NCBI GenBank assembly: GCA_016709005.1
Contig: JADJEU010000001.1
Coordinates: forward strand, 1-64,000
DNA from: Crocinitomicaceae bacterium
GTDB lineage: Bacteria > Bacteroidota > Bacteroidia > Flavobacteriales_D > Crocinitomicaceae
Direction: 5' to 3'
Length of the DNA stretch: 64,000 nucleotides
Part shown: piece after piece, positions 1 through 9,183 of the stretch
Numbering within the stretch: position 1 is the first letter of the stretch
Layout of the letters: each line of letters starts with the position of its first letter
Translations under genes and position numbers: made by a program
Notes under the pieces: generated by a model
What the model was told of the DNA's origin: nothing
Databases searched by the model: none
What the model saw: only the letters and a program-made list of their open reading frames with translations

Positions 1-772
1 CACCAATCAAACGACGATTTGGATCAGACGATAAAGTTGTTTTTCCGGTTCCTGAAAGACCAAAGAAAACTGCCGTATCACCGTCTTTACCGACGTTAGC
101 AGAGCAGTGCATTGAAAGCACATTTTTTTCGTGAGGTAAAATATAATTCAGAATTGTGAAAACACCTTTTTTAATTTCACCGGTATAACCAGTTCCACCA
201 ATCAAAATCATTTTTTTTGTGAAGTTGATTACAGCAAAATTGTGCTGACGTGTTCCGTCTGTAGCTGGATCAGCCATAAATCCCGGTGCACATACAATAT
301 GCCATTCTGGATTGAACGCTTGCAATTCTTCATCTGTAGGACGAAGGAACATATTATAAGCAAACATGTTTGACCAAGGTGTTTCAGTTACAACACGAAT
401 GTTTAAACGGTATTTAGGATCTGCACAAGCATAAGCGTCACGTGCATAAACATCACGGTTGGTTAAATAAGCACGCATGCGATCATAAAGTGCATCAAAT
501 TTAGATGGTTCAAATTTGATATTTACTTTTCCCCACCAAACTGAGTTCTCTGTCTTTTCATCAAAAACACAAAATTTATCAAGCGGTGAACGGCCGGTGA
601 ACTCGCCTGTTTCAATCGCTATTGCGCCTGTGTCGGTTAATACACCTTGTCCTTGAATTACAATTTCTTCAACAAGTTCTGAAGGAGACATATTCCAAAA
701 TACATTTCCAGTGTGTTTTAATCCAATCGATTCTAAAGAAGCATTTTCTGCTTTCATTCCGTAGTCGTTCAT
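1..772 (-). CDS. pckA: Phosphoenolpyruvate carboxykinase (ATP), C-terminus off the window
   Basis: This gene encodes ATP-dependent phosphoenolpyruvate carboxykinase, the cytosolic gluconeogenic enzyme that turns oxaloacetate and ATP into phosphoenolpyruvate, ADP and CO2. The first 257 residues are visible; the family is about 530 long, so the C-terminal half lies before base 1. The ATP P-loop of the family, GLSGTGKTTLS, is at residues 238-248, the expected place, and is preceded by the conserved GGTGYTGEIKKGVF stretch. The start is the ATG at 770-772 (MNDYGMKAEN), and a TAATTTTG promoter box lies about 50 bases upstream. No frameshift is seen in the visible part. The family call is secure because the kinase motif and the flanking ATP-type sequence both match. 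Confidence 0.95.
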   Translation of the reverse strand, partial: MNDYGMKAENASLESIGLKHTGNVFWNMSPSELVEEIVIQGQGVLTDTGAIAIETGEFTGRSPLDKFCVFDEKTENSVWWGKVNIKFEPSKFDALYDRMRAYLTNRDVYARDAYACADPKYRLNIRVVTETPWSNMFAYNMFLRPTDEELQAFNPEWHIVCAPGFMADPATDGTRQHNFAVINFTKKMILIGGTGYTGEIKKGVFTILNYILPHEKNVLSMHCSANVGKDGDTAVFFGLSGTGKTTLSSDPNRRLIG

Positions 773-818
773 AAAATAGTTTTATAGTTCCGGCAGCCCC
801 CGGATCAATTTCGTGGGA

Positions 819-826
819 CAAAATTA
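819..826 (-). promoter_or_regulatory. Bacteroidota -7 promoter box of pckA
   Basis: On the reverse strand this reads TAATTTTG, matching the Bacteroidota sigma-A -7 consensus TAnnTTTG, about 47 bases before the pckA start. A weak TTTC-type -33 element lies roughly 17 bases further upstream. The call rests on motif and position only. Confidence 0.45.
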
Positions 827-1000
827 ATCTTTTTTAAGCCTCAGAAAATGGTGGTTTTTTGGAGTTATGAACTGAGATATTAACTAGAATGACACGAAAT
901 TGTTTGATTTAGAACGGCCTGAGGTCTAAATTAAGCGGTTATTGGTCAGTCTGTTAAAGAATTGTAAGGAGTTTATGTTCTTGCAAATCAGTGGATAACC

Positions 1001-3175
1001 TTATTGGTCTTTTTCCCCTTCATCCTTCTTAAAGATATTGCCAATTCCCTTACCAATTTTTTGAACGGTTTCAATCCCTGCGGAAAGGGTTGGATTGGCA
1101 AAATCACCGTCCACAACACAGAGGTAATTTTGTTGTGGAAAGATTACAATTTTGGTATTCTCTTTAAAGTGCTTATCCACTTTTGACGGAATGTTTTCAA
1201 GATTCTTTTCGTAGGATATCGAACCACGGCGTGTAGAAATCAAAGCTATGATATCGTCACTTTTTATTTCGCGTGAGATAATCAAGAAATCATCCCAATC
1301 ATTAAAATCATGGAATTGAACAGAAATTCCTGATTTATCTTTTGTGATTTGCTTTTGAACAGCAGTTCTGGAAGTTTCATTTGAAAAAATGGTCACGGTC
1401 AGACTCAATTCCTTAGCAAGTTTTGTGAGTTTATCTAACCAAAGTTTAAACCCCGTTTCTTTTTCACTGAACGGTGGCATAAAAATCAAAAGTCTTTTAT
1501 GACGAATGAACGGTTTTTCAAAATCACAAATGAAAATGGTTTTGTCAACATTGTTCAACAGATTCTCCATTCGCTCACCCATAAAGCGATGGGCCAATCC
1601 CGTCTTTTCTGGCCATTGAAGTACAATCACGTCCGCCATAATTTCACGTGAAGTGCGCGAAATTCCACTGGCCTGGTTGTGATCAATCGTAGCAATCATG
1701 TTCAGTTTTGTCTCAGTAGCAGATGCGTTTTGAGCGTAGTCCTCCATCTTTTTGCGCGCACGCGAAACATTTTGTTCTGCCTCTTCATCATTCAGAACTA
1801 CAGAAAGAATTGAAATTGGATTGACTGATTTTACTTCCTTAATCAGTGTAGAAAATTCAATCAGTTTAGAAATGTCAGAGTTACCAATGCTCGGAATCAA
1901 AATGTGTTCACTTACTGCATCTGATTTTGTTGAAATAGCTTCGTGATCTGTTTCTGATGCAAGAACAATTTTTTTAGCGGCTTGCTCCGTTGCAAACGAT
2001 GCTACCAAACATGTTACAAGAATCAGAATAATTGTTCCGTTCAGAATATTTTCATCCAATATCTTTTCATTGTATCCAACCAAAATAATGGCAAGTGTGG
2101 CTGCTGCGTGGCTGCTGCTCAATCCAAAAATAAGTTGACGTTGTGCGCGTGAATATTTAAAAATAAGTTGTGTGACAAGTGCTGCAAGCCATTTACTGAA
2201 AAGAGCAAACAGGGTTAAGGTACCTGCGACAATTAATGCAGTGGGACCGTTTAAAAGAACACTCACATCAACCAACATTCCAACACTGATCAAAAAGAAA
2301 GGTATGAAAAGTGAATTGCCAATAAACTCAATTCGGTTCATTAAAGGAGATGAATGCGGAATCAATTTATTTAAGGCTAATCCAGCTACGAAAGCTCCAA
2401 TAATTTTTTCTACCCCAGCTGCTTCAGCTAGAAATGCCGCAAAGAAAATGACAGCAAGCACAAAAATATAATGCGAATGTTTTTCACTTTCCAATCTGCT
2501 AAAAAACCACTTTGCAATTCGAGGAATAACATAGAACATGATCAGTGAAAACAAAGTCAGAGATACCACTAATCGGATCCAAAAATCCTGATTCAATGTA
2601 CCTGCATTATTGCCCATGATGACCGCCAGCATAATCAAAACAGCCGTATCTGTCAGAATAGTTCCCCCAACGGTTATTGCCACCGCTTGATTTTTAGCAA
2701 TACCAAATTTGCTTACGATAGGATAAGCAACTAACGTATGTGTAGCAAACATGCTTGCCGTCAAAAAACTTGCGTTGAAATCGTAGCCTAATAAATAATA
2801 GCACACCGGAAAACCAAGAACCAATGGAAGAATAAAAGTAAATAATCCGAAGGTCAAACTTTTGTTCCGGTTAATTTTGAATTGATTCATGTCCAACTCA
2901 AGGCCAGCTTGAAACATTATATACAGCAAACCAATTGTAGAAAAGAGTTCAATAGCTGAATTATTTTCAAGTATTCCAAATCCGTGCGGACCAATAACGA
3001 CGCCTGATATAATGAGACCGATAATTCCCGGTATGCTCACGCGCTTCAACATAAGCGGCGCGAGTAAAATAATCATGAGTATCAATGAGAAAATCAATAC
3101 CGGATTTTGCAGCGGTAAAATAAACTGATCTTTGATGTGATCAAAGAAGGCGATATTTTCAAAAAACTCTTTCAT
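1001..3175 (-). CDS. CPA2-family cation:proton antiporter with C-terminal USP-like region
   Basis: This encodes an inner-membrane monovalent cation/proton antiporter of the CPA2 (KefB/NapA-like) group, exchanging Na+ or K+ for H+. Residues about 25-405 hold some 12-13 hydrophobic segments typical of the Na_H_Exchanger fold, including the GLIISGVVIGPHG entry region and the FATHTLVAYPIVSKFG stretch near the ion site. From about residue 425 a soluble region of roughly 300 residues resembles universal-stress-protein-like regulatory domains (HILIPSIGNSD, then a second alpha/beta half). Length (724) suits CPA2 proteins with such tails. It is monocistronic, convergent with nothing nearby, and has a TACTTTTG promoter box upstream. 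The transported ion cannot be decided from sequence alone. Confidence 0.88.
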   Translation of the reverse strand: MKEFFENIAFFDHIKDQFILPLQNPVLIFSLILMIILLAPLMLKRVSIPGIIGLIISGVVIGPHGFGILENNSAIELFSTIGLLYIMFQAGLELDMNQFKINRNKSLTFGLFTFILPLVLGFPVCYYLLGYDFNASFLTASMFATHTLVAYPIVSKFGIAKNQAVAITVGGTILTDTAVLIMLAVIMGNNAGTLNQDFWIRLVVSLTLFSLIMFYVIPRIAKWFFSRLESEKHSHYIFVLAVIFFAAFLAEAAGVEKIIGAFVAGLALNKLIPHSSPLMNRIEFIGNSLFIPFFLISVGMLVDVSVLLNGPTALIVAGTLTLFALFSKWLAALVTQLIFKYSRAQRQLIFGLSSSHAAATLAIILVGYNEKILDENILNGTIILILVTCLVASFATEQAAKKIVLASETDHEAISTKSDAVSEHILIPSIGNSDISKLIEFSTLIKEVKSVNPISILSVVLNDEEAEQNVSRARKKMEDYAQNASATETKLNMIATIDHNQASGISRTSREIMADVIVLQWPEKTGLAHRFMGERMENLLNNVDKTIFICDFEKPFIRHKRLLIFMPPFSEKETGFKLWLDKLTKLAKELSLTVTIFSNETSRTAVQKQITKDKSGISVQFHDFNDWDDFLIISREIKSDDIIALISTRRGSISYEKNLENIPSKVDKHFKENTKIVIFPQQNYLCVVDGDFANPTLSAGIETVQKIGKGIGNIFKKDEGEKDQ

Positions 3176-3214
3176 TTTGGTCGGGCAAAATCAGTTTTCA
3201 AAAATTTTATTTGC

Positions 3215-3222
3215 TCAAAAGT
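3215..3222 (-). promoter_or_regulatory. -7 promoter box of the CPA2 antiporter
   Basis: The reverse strand reads TACTTTTG, a match to TAnnTTTG, about 40 bases before the antiporter start at 3175. Motif and spacing are the only support. Confidence 0.4.
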
Positions 3223-3285
3223 ACAACTATTCTACTGTTTAATGCTGAGTTTCTGAGGATATTGGTATAATGCGCTCAGGCTGAG

Positions 3286-4657
3286 TTATTGGTCTAGTTG
3301 AATCAGTTCCAGTTTTTCATCTCTTTCCATTTGCATGCGAATGATGGATTGAAAATCGCGATTGGTCGTTTGGGGAATCAGAAATTTCTTGAAGTTTTTT
3401 GAATCGCGCTTAATCAAGTAACGAAATGCAAAACCATATCCCCGATATTGTCCCTGATGAATCCAAACGAAACTTGATTCTTTTGAATTTCGACCCTTGT
3501 CTAAAATCAAAAAGCTGCTTGAATTAAAATTGAGATAGTTTAATAATTGTTCTACGCGTTGATTGTATTGTTCGGGTGATTCAGCACCAACACAGGCGCC
3601 CTCACATTTTTTGATCGAATAATTAAAACACCCATTCACGTCATCGTGTTGATTGCACATTTTTTGACAAAGCTGATATTCAGAAACCCAATACTCCAGC
3701 ATAGCTTTCGCATTAGCGCTGCTTGTGAAGGTAGTAACAGGCTGATCGTTTGAAGTTGTTTTTTTAATGGTGAAACGTTTGTATCCAGCCTGATCTTCGT
3801 GAATAAATAAACCGTGTGAGAAAACAGAATTTTTTTGCGCGCGGTTGTAAATGGGTTTGTGTGTTTTTATTTCTTCTGATTCTTTTAAAAGTGCAATTAA
3901 TTCGCTGCCGGTTAATTCATGATCAATTGCCGCAATCTTTAAACGCATTTCTAAACCTTTTTGCGTCTTAGTGTTTTTGAGATGTTGCTCAATTCGTTTT
4001 TTGATGTGGATGCTTTTTCCAATATAAATCAACTCACCATTTTCATTGTAGAATTTGTAGACGCCTGTCTTGTTTGGGACATCGTCAAATTGCTCCAGTT
4101 TTAATTTTGGATTGAGCGCCGCTGGATTAATTTCTTGTCGGATGAAAGATTGCAGATTTTGAGAATCTTTTTCAAAAAGCATGTTGAATAGCAGAGCTGT
4201 GGCCTTTGTATCATCAATTGCTCTATGATGCTTTGTTAACTCAATTCCTAAATCACGTGTGATGTTTTTTAATCCATAAGATTTATATCCTGGAAAAAGA
4301 ATTTTTGTCGTTTGAACGGTGTCCAGATGATCCATTCTGAAATCAAAACCAAGTCTTCTGTATTCCGTTCTTAAAACACCGTAATCAAAACTAACGTTGT
4401 GGGCAACAAAAATTGTGTCGCGTGTGAATTCAATTATTTTTTTGCGATTTCAAAAACTTTGGAGCACCAATTAAATCATTATCGCTGATGCCAGTCAGTC
4501 TTGCAACAAATGGATTTATTTTTTCCCCTGGATCAACAAACGTATGAAATGTTTCCAACTCATTTTTGCCATCGTGAATGATAATGGCAATTTCAATCAC
4601 CTTAAAATTTTTAGGGCTGTCACCAGTGGTTTCAATATCTACAATGGAAAATTTCAA
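3286..4657 (-). CDS. DEDDh exonuclease fused to GIY-YIG nuclease (frameshifted in this assembly)
   Basis: This is a DNA polymerase III epsilon-like 3'-5' exonuclease joined to a UvrC/Cho-like GIY-YIG endonuclease domain, a fusion expected to act in DNA repair. The exonuclease starts with VDIETTG (Asp and Glu of the DEDDh site) and ends with HHRAIDDTKAT (His and last Asp). GVYKFYNENGELIYIGKS begins the GIY-YIG domain, followed by a cysteine-containing region (CQKMCNQ, CFNYSIKKCEGAC) seen in such fusions. The frame breaks between about 4434 and 4463. Adding one base to the run at 4452-4456 and one to the run at 4437-4443 restores a continuous family-like protein of about 458 residues. Translation appears to start at TTG 4657, overlapping the stop of the upstream thioredoxin gene by four bases. 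Confidence 0.82.
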
Positions 4658-5225
4658 GTTTCGCGAATCAGGTTTTTGAGAAATGATTTATTTTCTTCGG
4701 TGTTTAATGATCCGGCGCCTTTATTTCTGAAAACGATGTTCATTTTTTTATCAATTACCAAAAGTGTTGGATACGAATCTACTTTATAATAAGGAGGAAT
4801 TTGTGGTGTGCTGAAAAGAAAATCATAATCCAGCGGAAGTTCTGAATTCTGGATCACCTCCATAGATTCTTCACTAACTGCAATTACGTGGATTGAACCT
4901 TTCATTTCATTTTGAGTTCTTGTAATTCTGGAAGCTCTGCTCTGCAAGGCGGACACCAGGTGGCCCAAAAACTAACTACAATGGGTTTGCCTTTGAACTC
5001 ATCGAAATTATACAACTTGTTTTCGGTATCAAATAAAGCCCAGTTTCGTTCTTTTTCAGGAATTGATTCAGAGAGTTCAGATTTGAATTCTACTTCTGAC
5101 ATAAAAAGTCCTTGAAACCATCCTTGAAAAGAAATGCGCCAGGACGGAACAATGAGAATGAGTACAATAATTACAAGTAGCGCATTAAAAATGTAGTCGG
5201 TTATTTTACGCTTTGGTTTGGACAT
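4654..5225 (-). CDS. TlpA-type membrane-anchored thioredoxin (frameshifted in this assembly)
   Basis: This encodes a membrane-anchored, periplasm-facing thiol-disulfide oxidoreductase of the TlpA/ResA group. An N-terminal hydrophobic helix (residues about 12-27, FNALLVIIVLILIVP) anchors it, followed by a linker and a thioredoxin fold with the redox site SFWATWCPPCRAELPEL. The second half carries the cis-Pro region VDSYPTLLVID. The frame breaks at the four-base run 4910-4913; one extra base there joins ELQELK to NEMKGSIHVIAVS and gives about 190 residues, the usual family length. Its stop overlaps the start of the exonuclease gene, so the two are probably translated together. Client proteins are unknown. 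Confidence 0.85.
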
Positions 5226-5262
5226 TTATCTGTTACGCTTATGCAAAGGTAATAGTATTTGG

Positions 5263-7338
5263 CTATTCAACCTTTACACTAAGAACCGTGATGTCATCCA
5301 ACTGATCAAAATTTTGCTGCCAGTTGTCGAGATGATTCTGAAGATACTGTTTTTGCTCCTGAAGCGGCAAATGAGCTGCATCCAAAATGGCATCTCTAAA
5401 TGAAGAGGTTTTCATTTTTTTGCCTTTTGGTCCGCCAAACTGATCGGCATAGCCATCTGAAAAGAGATAGAATAGATCTCCTTTTTCAAGTTGAAGTTCA
5501 ACCGATTTGAACTCATACTCTGATTCAAAAACTCCAACCGGACGTTTAGTTGGTTTTAGTTCAATCACTGAGAAATTTTCTCTTTTGGTAATTTTAATTT
5601 GATCGTTTGAAACAGGCATCGGACGATCATTTTTTCGGATTATATAACATTCATTATTGGCACCGCAATAACTCACTGTTTTTTTATCCGTCACAATACA
5701 GAGTGAAAGATCCATTCCATCTTTAACCTGATTTTCGTTAGAAATGATTTCTTCTGATCGTGCCGTAAATGCTGTCACCAATGCATCATTTATTTTGTTG
5801 ACGAAAATAGCAGCATCCGAAATTTCAGATCCGGAAACACGTTCAATAGTTTCAAATCCAAGCATGCTCACCATCGCACCGGGTACGCCATGTCCAGTAC
5901 AATCTGCAACGGCAAAATAAAGTCTGTTGGATTGTTGTTTGATCCAATAAAAATCTCCTGATACAATATCTTTTGGCCTGAAAATCAGAAAGTGATCACC
6001 CAATACTTTTGCCATGTAATTGGGCGACGGCAAAATAGCTTGTTGAATTCTTTTTGCGTAGTTAATACTATCCGTGAGTTCTGTATTCTTTTCTTCAATT
6101 TCTAATTTTTGATGATTGATTTCTTCATTCTTATCTTGAAGCAGAGCGTTGATTTTTTTCTGATTTTTTGAATGGCGATAGACAACAATAAGAACAATTA
6201 TTACGGCTACCATTATAATCAGGGCGCCCAAGAGTTGCCAGGTTGTTTTAGATGCTTTGAGTTCTGCAGCAAGTTCATTGCTTTGCGATAACTGGAGTTC
6301 TTTTTCTTTTATAGTAAGTGAATCTTGAATTTGTCTGGTTTTAAACTCTTCTGAAATTTGCATTATTTCAGCGTGCTTACCATCACCTATGACGCTGTCT
6401 TTGTAAACTAAACTCAGTTTTAAGAAGAGATAAGCTTCATCATAAATTTTGTGATTATAGTACGTTTCACTCATCCCTAAATAAATACTTTCTAAGGCTT
6501 CTTTTGATCGTGCCTTTTTTGCCATCGCGATTGCCTCATCAAAATAGGCTCTTGACTCCTTGATATTGCCTTCTTCCATACCACTCAGTTCAGCCAGATT
6601 GGAAAGGTTCAAGATCATGTAGCGCTGATTGCCCATCAGCTTGTTTATTTTGTAGGACTCAACTAAATAATTTTCTGCGGTTTTAATATCTCCTTTTGCA
6701 AAATGAGCAGAGGCCATATTGTTGTAAAGCGCAGCAATAACGACAGAATCATGAAGTGTTGTATGATGGATTTCCAGTACTTTTTCATAATAGAAGATGG
6801 AAGAATCAAGCTCACCTTTTAATCGTAACGCCAGGCCATAAGAACTTAGTAAGCTTGCTTCTGAATAAAAAAGATTGTGCTGCCGCGATATGGCTAAACC
6901 TTCTCTGTAAATATCAAGTGCCTTATCATAGTCATTCGTTTTAATGTAAAAATTTCCCAGGTTTAATTTGCAGCCACTGAGTAATGGAAAGTCTTTAATT
7001 TTTTCAGCTATTGAAGTTGCATCCAGAATGTATTTCAGCGCTTCCGGATAATTTCCCATATCAGATTCAAGAATTCCTGAAGTCAGATATCCGAAACCTA
7101 TGCCTCGTTCGTACTTCAGTTTTTCTGCAAGAATCAATGCGTTTTTTACATAGAAGTGTGAACTGTCCTGATCCACATTAATATGATATTTAGCCAAAAA
7201 ATTCAGCGCATTTACTTTTGCCGTATCGTTCGCTGGATTAGCAAGCTTTGCGTAGTTTTTCTCAAGGTTCGTTTGTGAAAGGACGAAGCCATTGGAAAGA
7301 ACAAGAATCAAGAGTGTTATGACAAGACGCATGTGCAT
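5263..7338 (-). CDS. TPR sensor with SpoIIE-type PP2C phosphatase
   Basis: This is a membrane signalling protein with an extracytoplasmic TPR array and a cytoplasmic SpoIIE-family serine phosphatase. Residues 1-21 form a signal peptide. Residues about 25-340 are tetratricopeptide repeats. A transmembrane helix lies near 366-388 (LLGALIIMVAVIIVLIVVY), followed by a coiled coil and the recurrent linker DSINYAKRIQQAILP. The phosphatase runs from about 450 to the end with the metal-binding motifs SGDFYW, VADCTGHGVPGA and FYLFSDGYADQFGG. SpoIIE phosphatases commonly dephosphorylate STAS or anti-anti-sigma partners; a SiaB-like kinase lies at 42226. The start is the ATG at 7338, or the second ATG six bases in. 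An imperfect palindrome sits directly upstream. Confidence 0.9.
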   Translation of the reverse strand: MHMRLVITLLILVLSNGFVLSQTNLEKNYAKLANPANDTAKVNALNFLAKYHINVDQDSSHFYVKNALILAEKLKYERGIGFGYLTSGILESDMGNYPEALKYILDATSIAEKIKDFPLLSGCKLNLGNFYIKTNDYDKALDIYREGLAISRQHNLFYSEASLLSSYGLALRLKGELDSSIFYYEKVLEIHHTTLHDSVVIAALYNNMASAHFAKGDIKTAENYLVESYKINKLMGNQRYMILNLSNLAELSGMEEGNIKESRAYFDEAIAMAKKARSKEALESIYLGMSETYYNHKIYDEAYLFLKLSLVYKDSVIGDGKHAEIMQISEEFKTRQIQDSLTIKEKELQLSQSNELAAELKASKTTWQLLGALIIMVAVIIVLIVVYRHSKNQKKINALLQDKNEEINHQKLEIEEKNTELTDSINYAKRIQQAILPSPNYMAKVLGDHFLIFRPKDIVSGDFYWIKQQSNRLYFAVADCTGHGVPGAMVSMLGFETIERVSGSEISDAAIFVNKINDALVTAFTARSEEIISNENQVKDGMDLSLCIVTDKKTVSYCGANNECYIIRKNDRPMPVSNDQIKITKRENFSVIELKPTKRPVGVFESEYEFKSVELQLEKGDLFYLFSDGYADQFGGPKGKKMKTSSFRDAILDAAHLPLQEQKQYLQNHLDNWQQNFDQLDDITVLSVKVE

Positions 7339-7381
7339 TAATTATCGTGCTAAGATACGTTAATGATCACGAGATAATTAA
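7338..7381. promoter_or_regulatory. Imperfect palindrome between the XRE regulator and the TPR-SpoIIE gene
   Basis: TTAATTATCGTG (7338-7349) faces CACGAGATAATTAA (7368-7381), a 12-base inverted repeat with a two-base insertion and an 18-base spacer. It covers the start of the SpoIIE gene and ends just past the stop of the XRE gene. It could be an operator for the neighbouring regulator or an RNA hairpin. There is no long T-run, so it is not a classical terminator. Confidence 0.3.
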
Positions 7382-7391
7382 ATGGAAATGA

Positions 7392-7742
7392 CTATTTTTT
7401 GACTTTAGCTAGAAGCCTTATTGATGCTTCGATAGATGCGAGGCGCTTTTCAAGTATTTCAAAACGGTCATCTGAAATTTGATCTGATTTTTTGTTCATA
7501 ACTGATGTGTCAAATCCTGCAATTTGATTCACGGTAAGTTCTTTTGTGAAGAGATCGTCAATCGTCAAATTAAAATGATGTGCGATACGCTGAAGAGTTG
7601 CCAGTTTGGGCTCAGAGCGACCTTCTTCATAGGAGCCAATCGTAGGACGATTCAGTTCAAAAAGTTCGGCAAACTCAGTTTGATTCAAATTTTTGAAGGA
7701 TCGCAACTTGCGTAGATTGCGGGCCAGAACGGATTTTTTCAT
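7392..7742 (-). CDS. XRE-family helix-turn-helix regulator
   Basis: This encodes a small DNA-binding regulator of 116 residues. An N-terminal Cro/C1-type helix-turn-helix spans about residues 7-65 (LRSFKNLNQTEFAELFELNR, then IGSYEEGRSEPKLATLQRIA), followed by HFNLTIDDLFTKEL. The C-terminus is a short predicted coiled coil (FEILEKRLASIEASIRLLAKV) that may dimerise. The start is taken as the ATG at 7742 (MKKSVLARNL), because the open frame upstream adds only MLGI with no family similarity. It lies upstream of, and reads towards, the TPR-SpoIIE gene, with a likely operator-like palindrome between them. The target genes are not known. Confidence 0.85.
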   Translation of the reverse strand: MKKSVLARNLRKLRSFKNLNQTEFAELFELNRPTIGSYEEGRSEPKLATLQRIAHHFNLTIDDLFTKELTVNQIAGFDTSVMNKKSDQISDDRFEILEKRLASIEASIRLLAKVKK

Positions 7743-7751
7743 AATTCCTAA

Positions 7752-7759
7752 CAAATGTA
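7752..7759 (-). promoter_or_regulatory. -7 promoter box of the XRE regulator
   Basis: The reverse strand reads TACATTTG (TAnnTTTG consensus) only 10-17 bases before the ATG at 7742, which would give a very short leader. A second, divergent box TATATTTG lies on the forward strand at 7781-7788. Confidence 0.35.
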
Positions 7760-7847
7760 GTAAAAAACTAAAAATAATAGTATATTTGTTTCTGTATTTT
7801 AAATTTGTGCCTATGAAACTGAACTAAAAGTAATGATCAAAACGCAC

Positions 7848-7881
7848 GTTTGTCTCATATTAATTTTATAACGGACAAACA
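7848..7881. promoter_or_regulatory. Inverted repeat upstream of the YbjN-PspA operon
   Basis: GTTTGTC (7848-7854) and GACAAAC (7875-7881) are perfect reverse complements 20 bases apart. They lie just before the -7 box TATATTTG at 7900-7907, so the right arm occupies the -33 region of the operon promoter. A regulator site is plausible but unproven. Confidence 0.3.
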
Positions 7882-7899
7882 GTCGATGGAATAATTTAT

Positions 7900-7907
7900 A
7901 TATTTGA
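7900..7907 (+). promoter_or_regulatory. -7 promoter box of the YbjN-PspA operon
   Basis: TATATTTG matches TAnnTTTG and lies 25-32 bases before the ATG at 7932. Confidence 0.45.
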
Positions 7908-7931
7908 TAGCATAATTAATAACTAACTGAT

Positions 7932-8327
7932 ATGAGTCATTTTGATAAAATTAAAGGGTATTTGGCGGATCTGGAAATAACGATCCTGAAAGAAGATAAA
8001 GCAAAACAAATTTTTATTGTCGAATCAATGGAAGATGGAATCACAAATCTGATGATTGGTGTTGCAGATCCAATTGTAATTATTGAGCAGTATTTGTTTG
8101 ACCTGAATCCAAAAAATACCTCAGACGTTGCAAAACAACTGCTGATGAAAAATCGCGATATCGTTCATGGTGCATTTGTTTTGGATCAAGATGGCAAACG
8201 TGTAATCTTCAGAGACACTTTACAAGTTGAAACACTTGATTTGAATGAACTGGAAGGGACGCTTTCATCTTTGAGTTTGTTATTGAGTGAATACACCGAT
8301 GAAATTATCGGCTTTTCTAAAAATTAA
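7932..8327 (+). CDS. YbjN/type III chaperone-like small protein
   Basis: This is a 131-residue acidic cytosolic protein with the single-domain fold predicted for YbjN and type III secretion chaperone-like families, often labelled molecular chaperone Tir in Bacteroidota. It contains no membrane segment. The sequence has an N-terminal helix, a beta-rich core (KQIFIVESMEDGITNLMIGV) and a C-terminal helix (LNELEGTLSSLSLLLSEY). The gene lies 24 bases upstream of a PspA/IM30 gene in the same direction, an arrangement I recall as recurrent in Bacteroidota, and probably shares its promoter. This suggests a role with PspA in envelope stress, but no biochemical function can be read from the sequence. 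Confidence 0.7.
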   Translation: MSHFDKIKGYLADLEITILKEDKAKQIFIVESMEDGITNLMIGVADPIVIIEQYLFDLNPKNTSDVAKQLLMKNRDIVHGAFVLDQDGKRVIFRDTLQVETLDLNELEGTLSSLSLLLSEYTDEIIGFSKN

Positions 8328-8351
8328 TATTAACCTGAAAAAACTAGTACA

Positions 8352-9065
8352 ATGAATATTTTTAAAAGACTTTTCAAAATTGGTTCAGCTGAAGCAAATT
8401 CCTTAGTTGACAAACTTGAAGATCCAATCAAAATGACTGAACAGGGAATTCGTGACCTGAAAGAAGACATGAGTAAAGCCTTGCAGGCAATGGCTGAAGT
8501 AAAAGCGTTGGCTATTCGTGCTAAAAATGATGCCAATACACATCAGGAAAGAGCAAATGAGTATGAGCGTAAAGCAATGCTCCTTTTGAAAAAAGCTGAG
8601 TCAGGCGAAATTACTCCTGAAGAAGCTGATCGTTTGGCAAGTGAGTGCCTGGTTCAAAAAGATCAGAACATGGCAAGTGCTGAATCATGCAGAGCAGATC
8701 AGGCAAAATTTGAAGCGAGCGTTTCTAAATTGGACGGTAACATTAAGCATTTGAAATCAAACATTCAGAAATTTGAAGTTGAATTGAAGACGTTGCGTGC
8801 AAGATCAAAAGTATCTGAAGCTACTTCAAACATCAATAAACAATTAGCGGACATTGATTCGTCAAGCACAGTATCTATGTTGGAAAGAATGAAAGAAAAA
8901 GTTGCTCAGCAAGAAGCTTTGGCTGAATCATACGGTGAAATTGCTGCTGAAAATAAATCAGTAGACGATGAAATTGATAAAGCAATTGGTTCTGGCTCCG
9001 CACAAGTAAAAGCATCAGACAGCCTTGCTGCTCTGAAAGCTAAGATGGCAGGTACAGCAAAATAA
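8352..9065 (+). CDS. PspA/IM30 family envelope-stress protein
   Basis: This encodes a 237-residue PspA/IM30 (Vipp1-like) protein, a peripheral inner-membrane coiled-coil protein that assembles into rods or rings and protects the membrane. It starts with the family signature MNIFKRLFKIGSAEANSLVD and continues as almost entirely helical coiled coil (LEDPIKMTEQGIRDLKEDM, then long heptad stretches up to about residue 200). Length suits the family (220-240). It is the second gene of the operon after the YbjN-like gene and is followed by a strong intrinsic terminator at 9084-9117. No frameshift is present. Confidence 0.93.
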   Translation: MNIFKRLFKIGSAEANSLVDKLEDPIKMTEQGIRDLKEDMSKALQAMAEVKALAIRAKNDANTHQERANEYERKAMLLLKKAESGEITPEEADRLASECLVQKDQNMASAESCRADQAKFEASVSKLDGNIKHLKSNIQKFEVELKTLRARSKVSEATSNINKQLADIDSSSTVSMLERMKEKVAQQEALAESYGEIAAENKSVDDEIDKAIGSGSAQVKASDSLAALKAKMAGTAK

Positions 9066-9083
9066 TTATTACATAAACTTTAC

Positions 9084-9117
9084 AAAACCCCAAGCCGTCC
9101 ATCGGTTTGGGGTTTTT
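9084..9117 (+). terminator. Intrinsic terminator after pspA
   Basis: A 14-base-pair stem (AAAACCCCAAGCCG against CGGTTTGGGGTTTT, one G-T pair) with a five-base loop and a T-run lies 19 bases past the stop codon. Confidence 0.9.
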
Positions 9118-9183
9118 ATTTATATTCGGAAAACATTTTTGATACAAAATTCTCTTTAATCATTATAGCTTAAATTCAACCGC

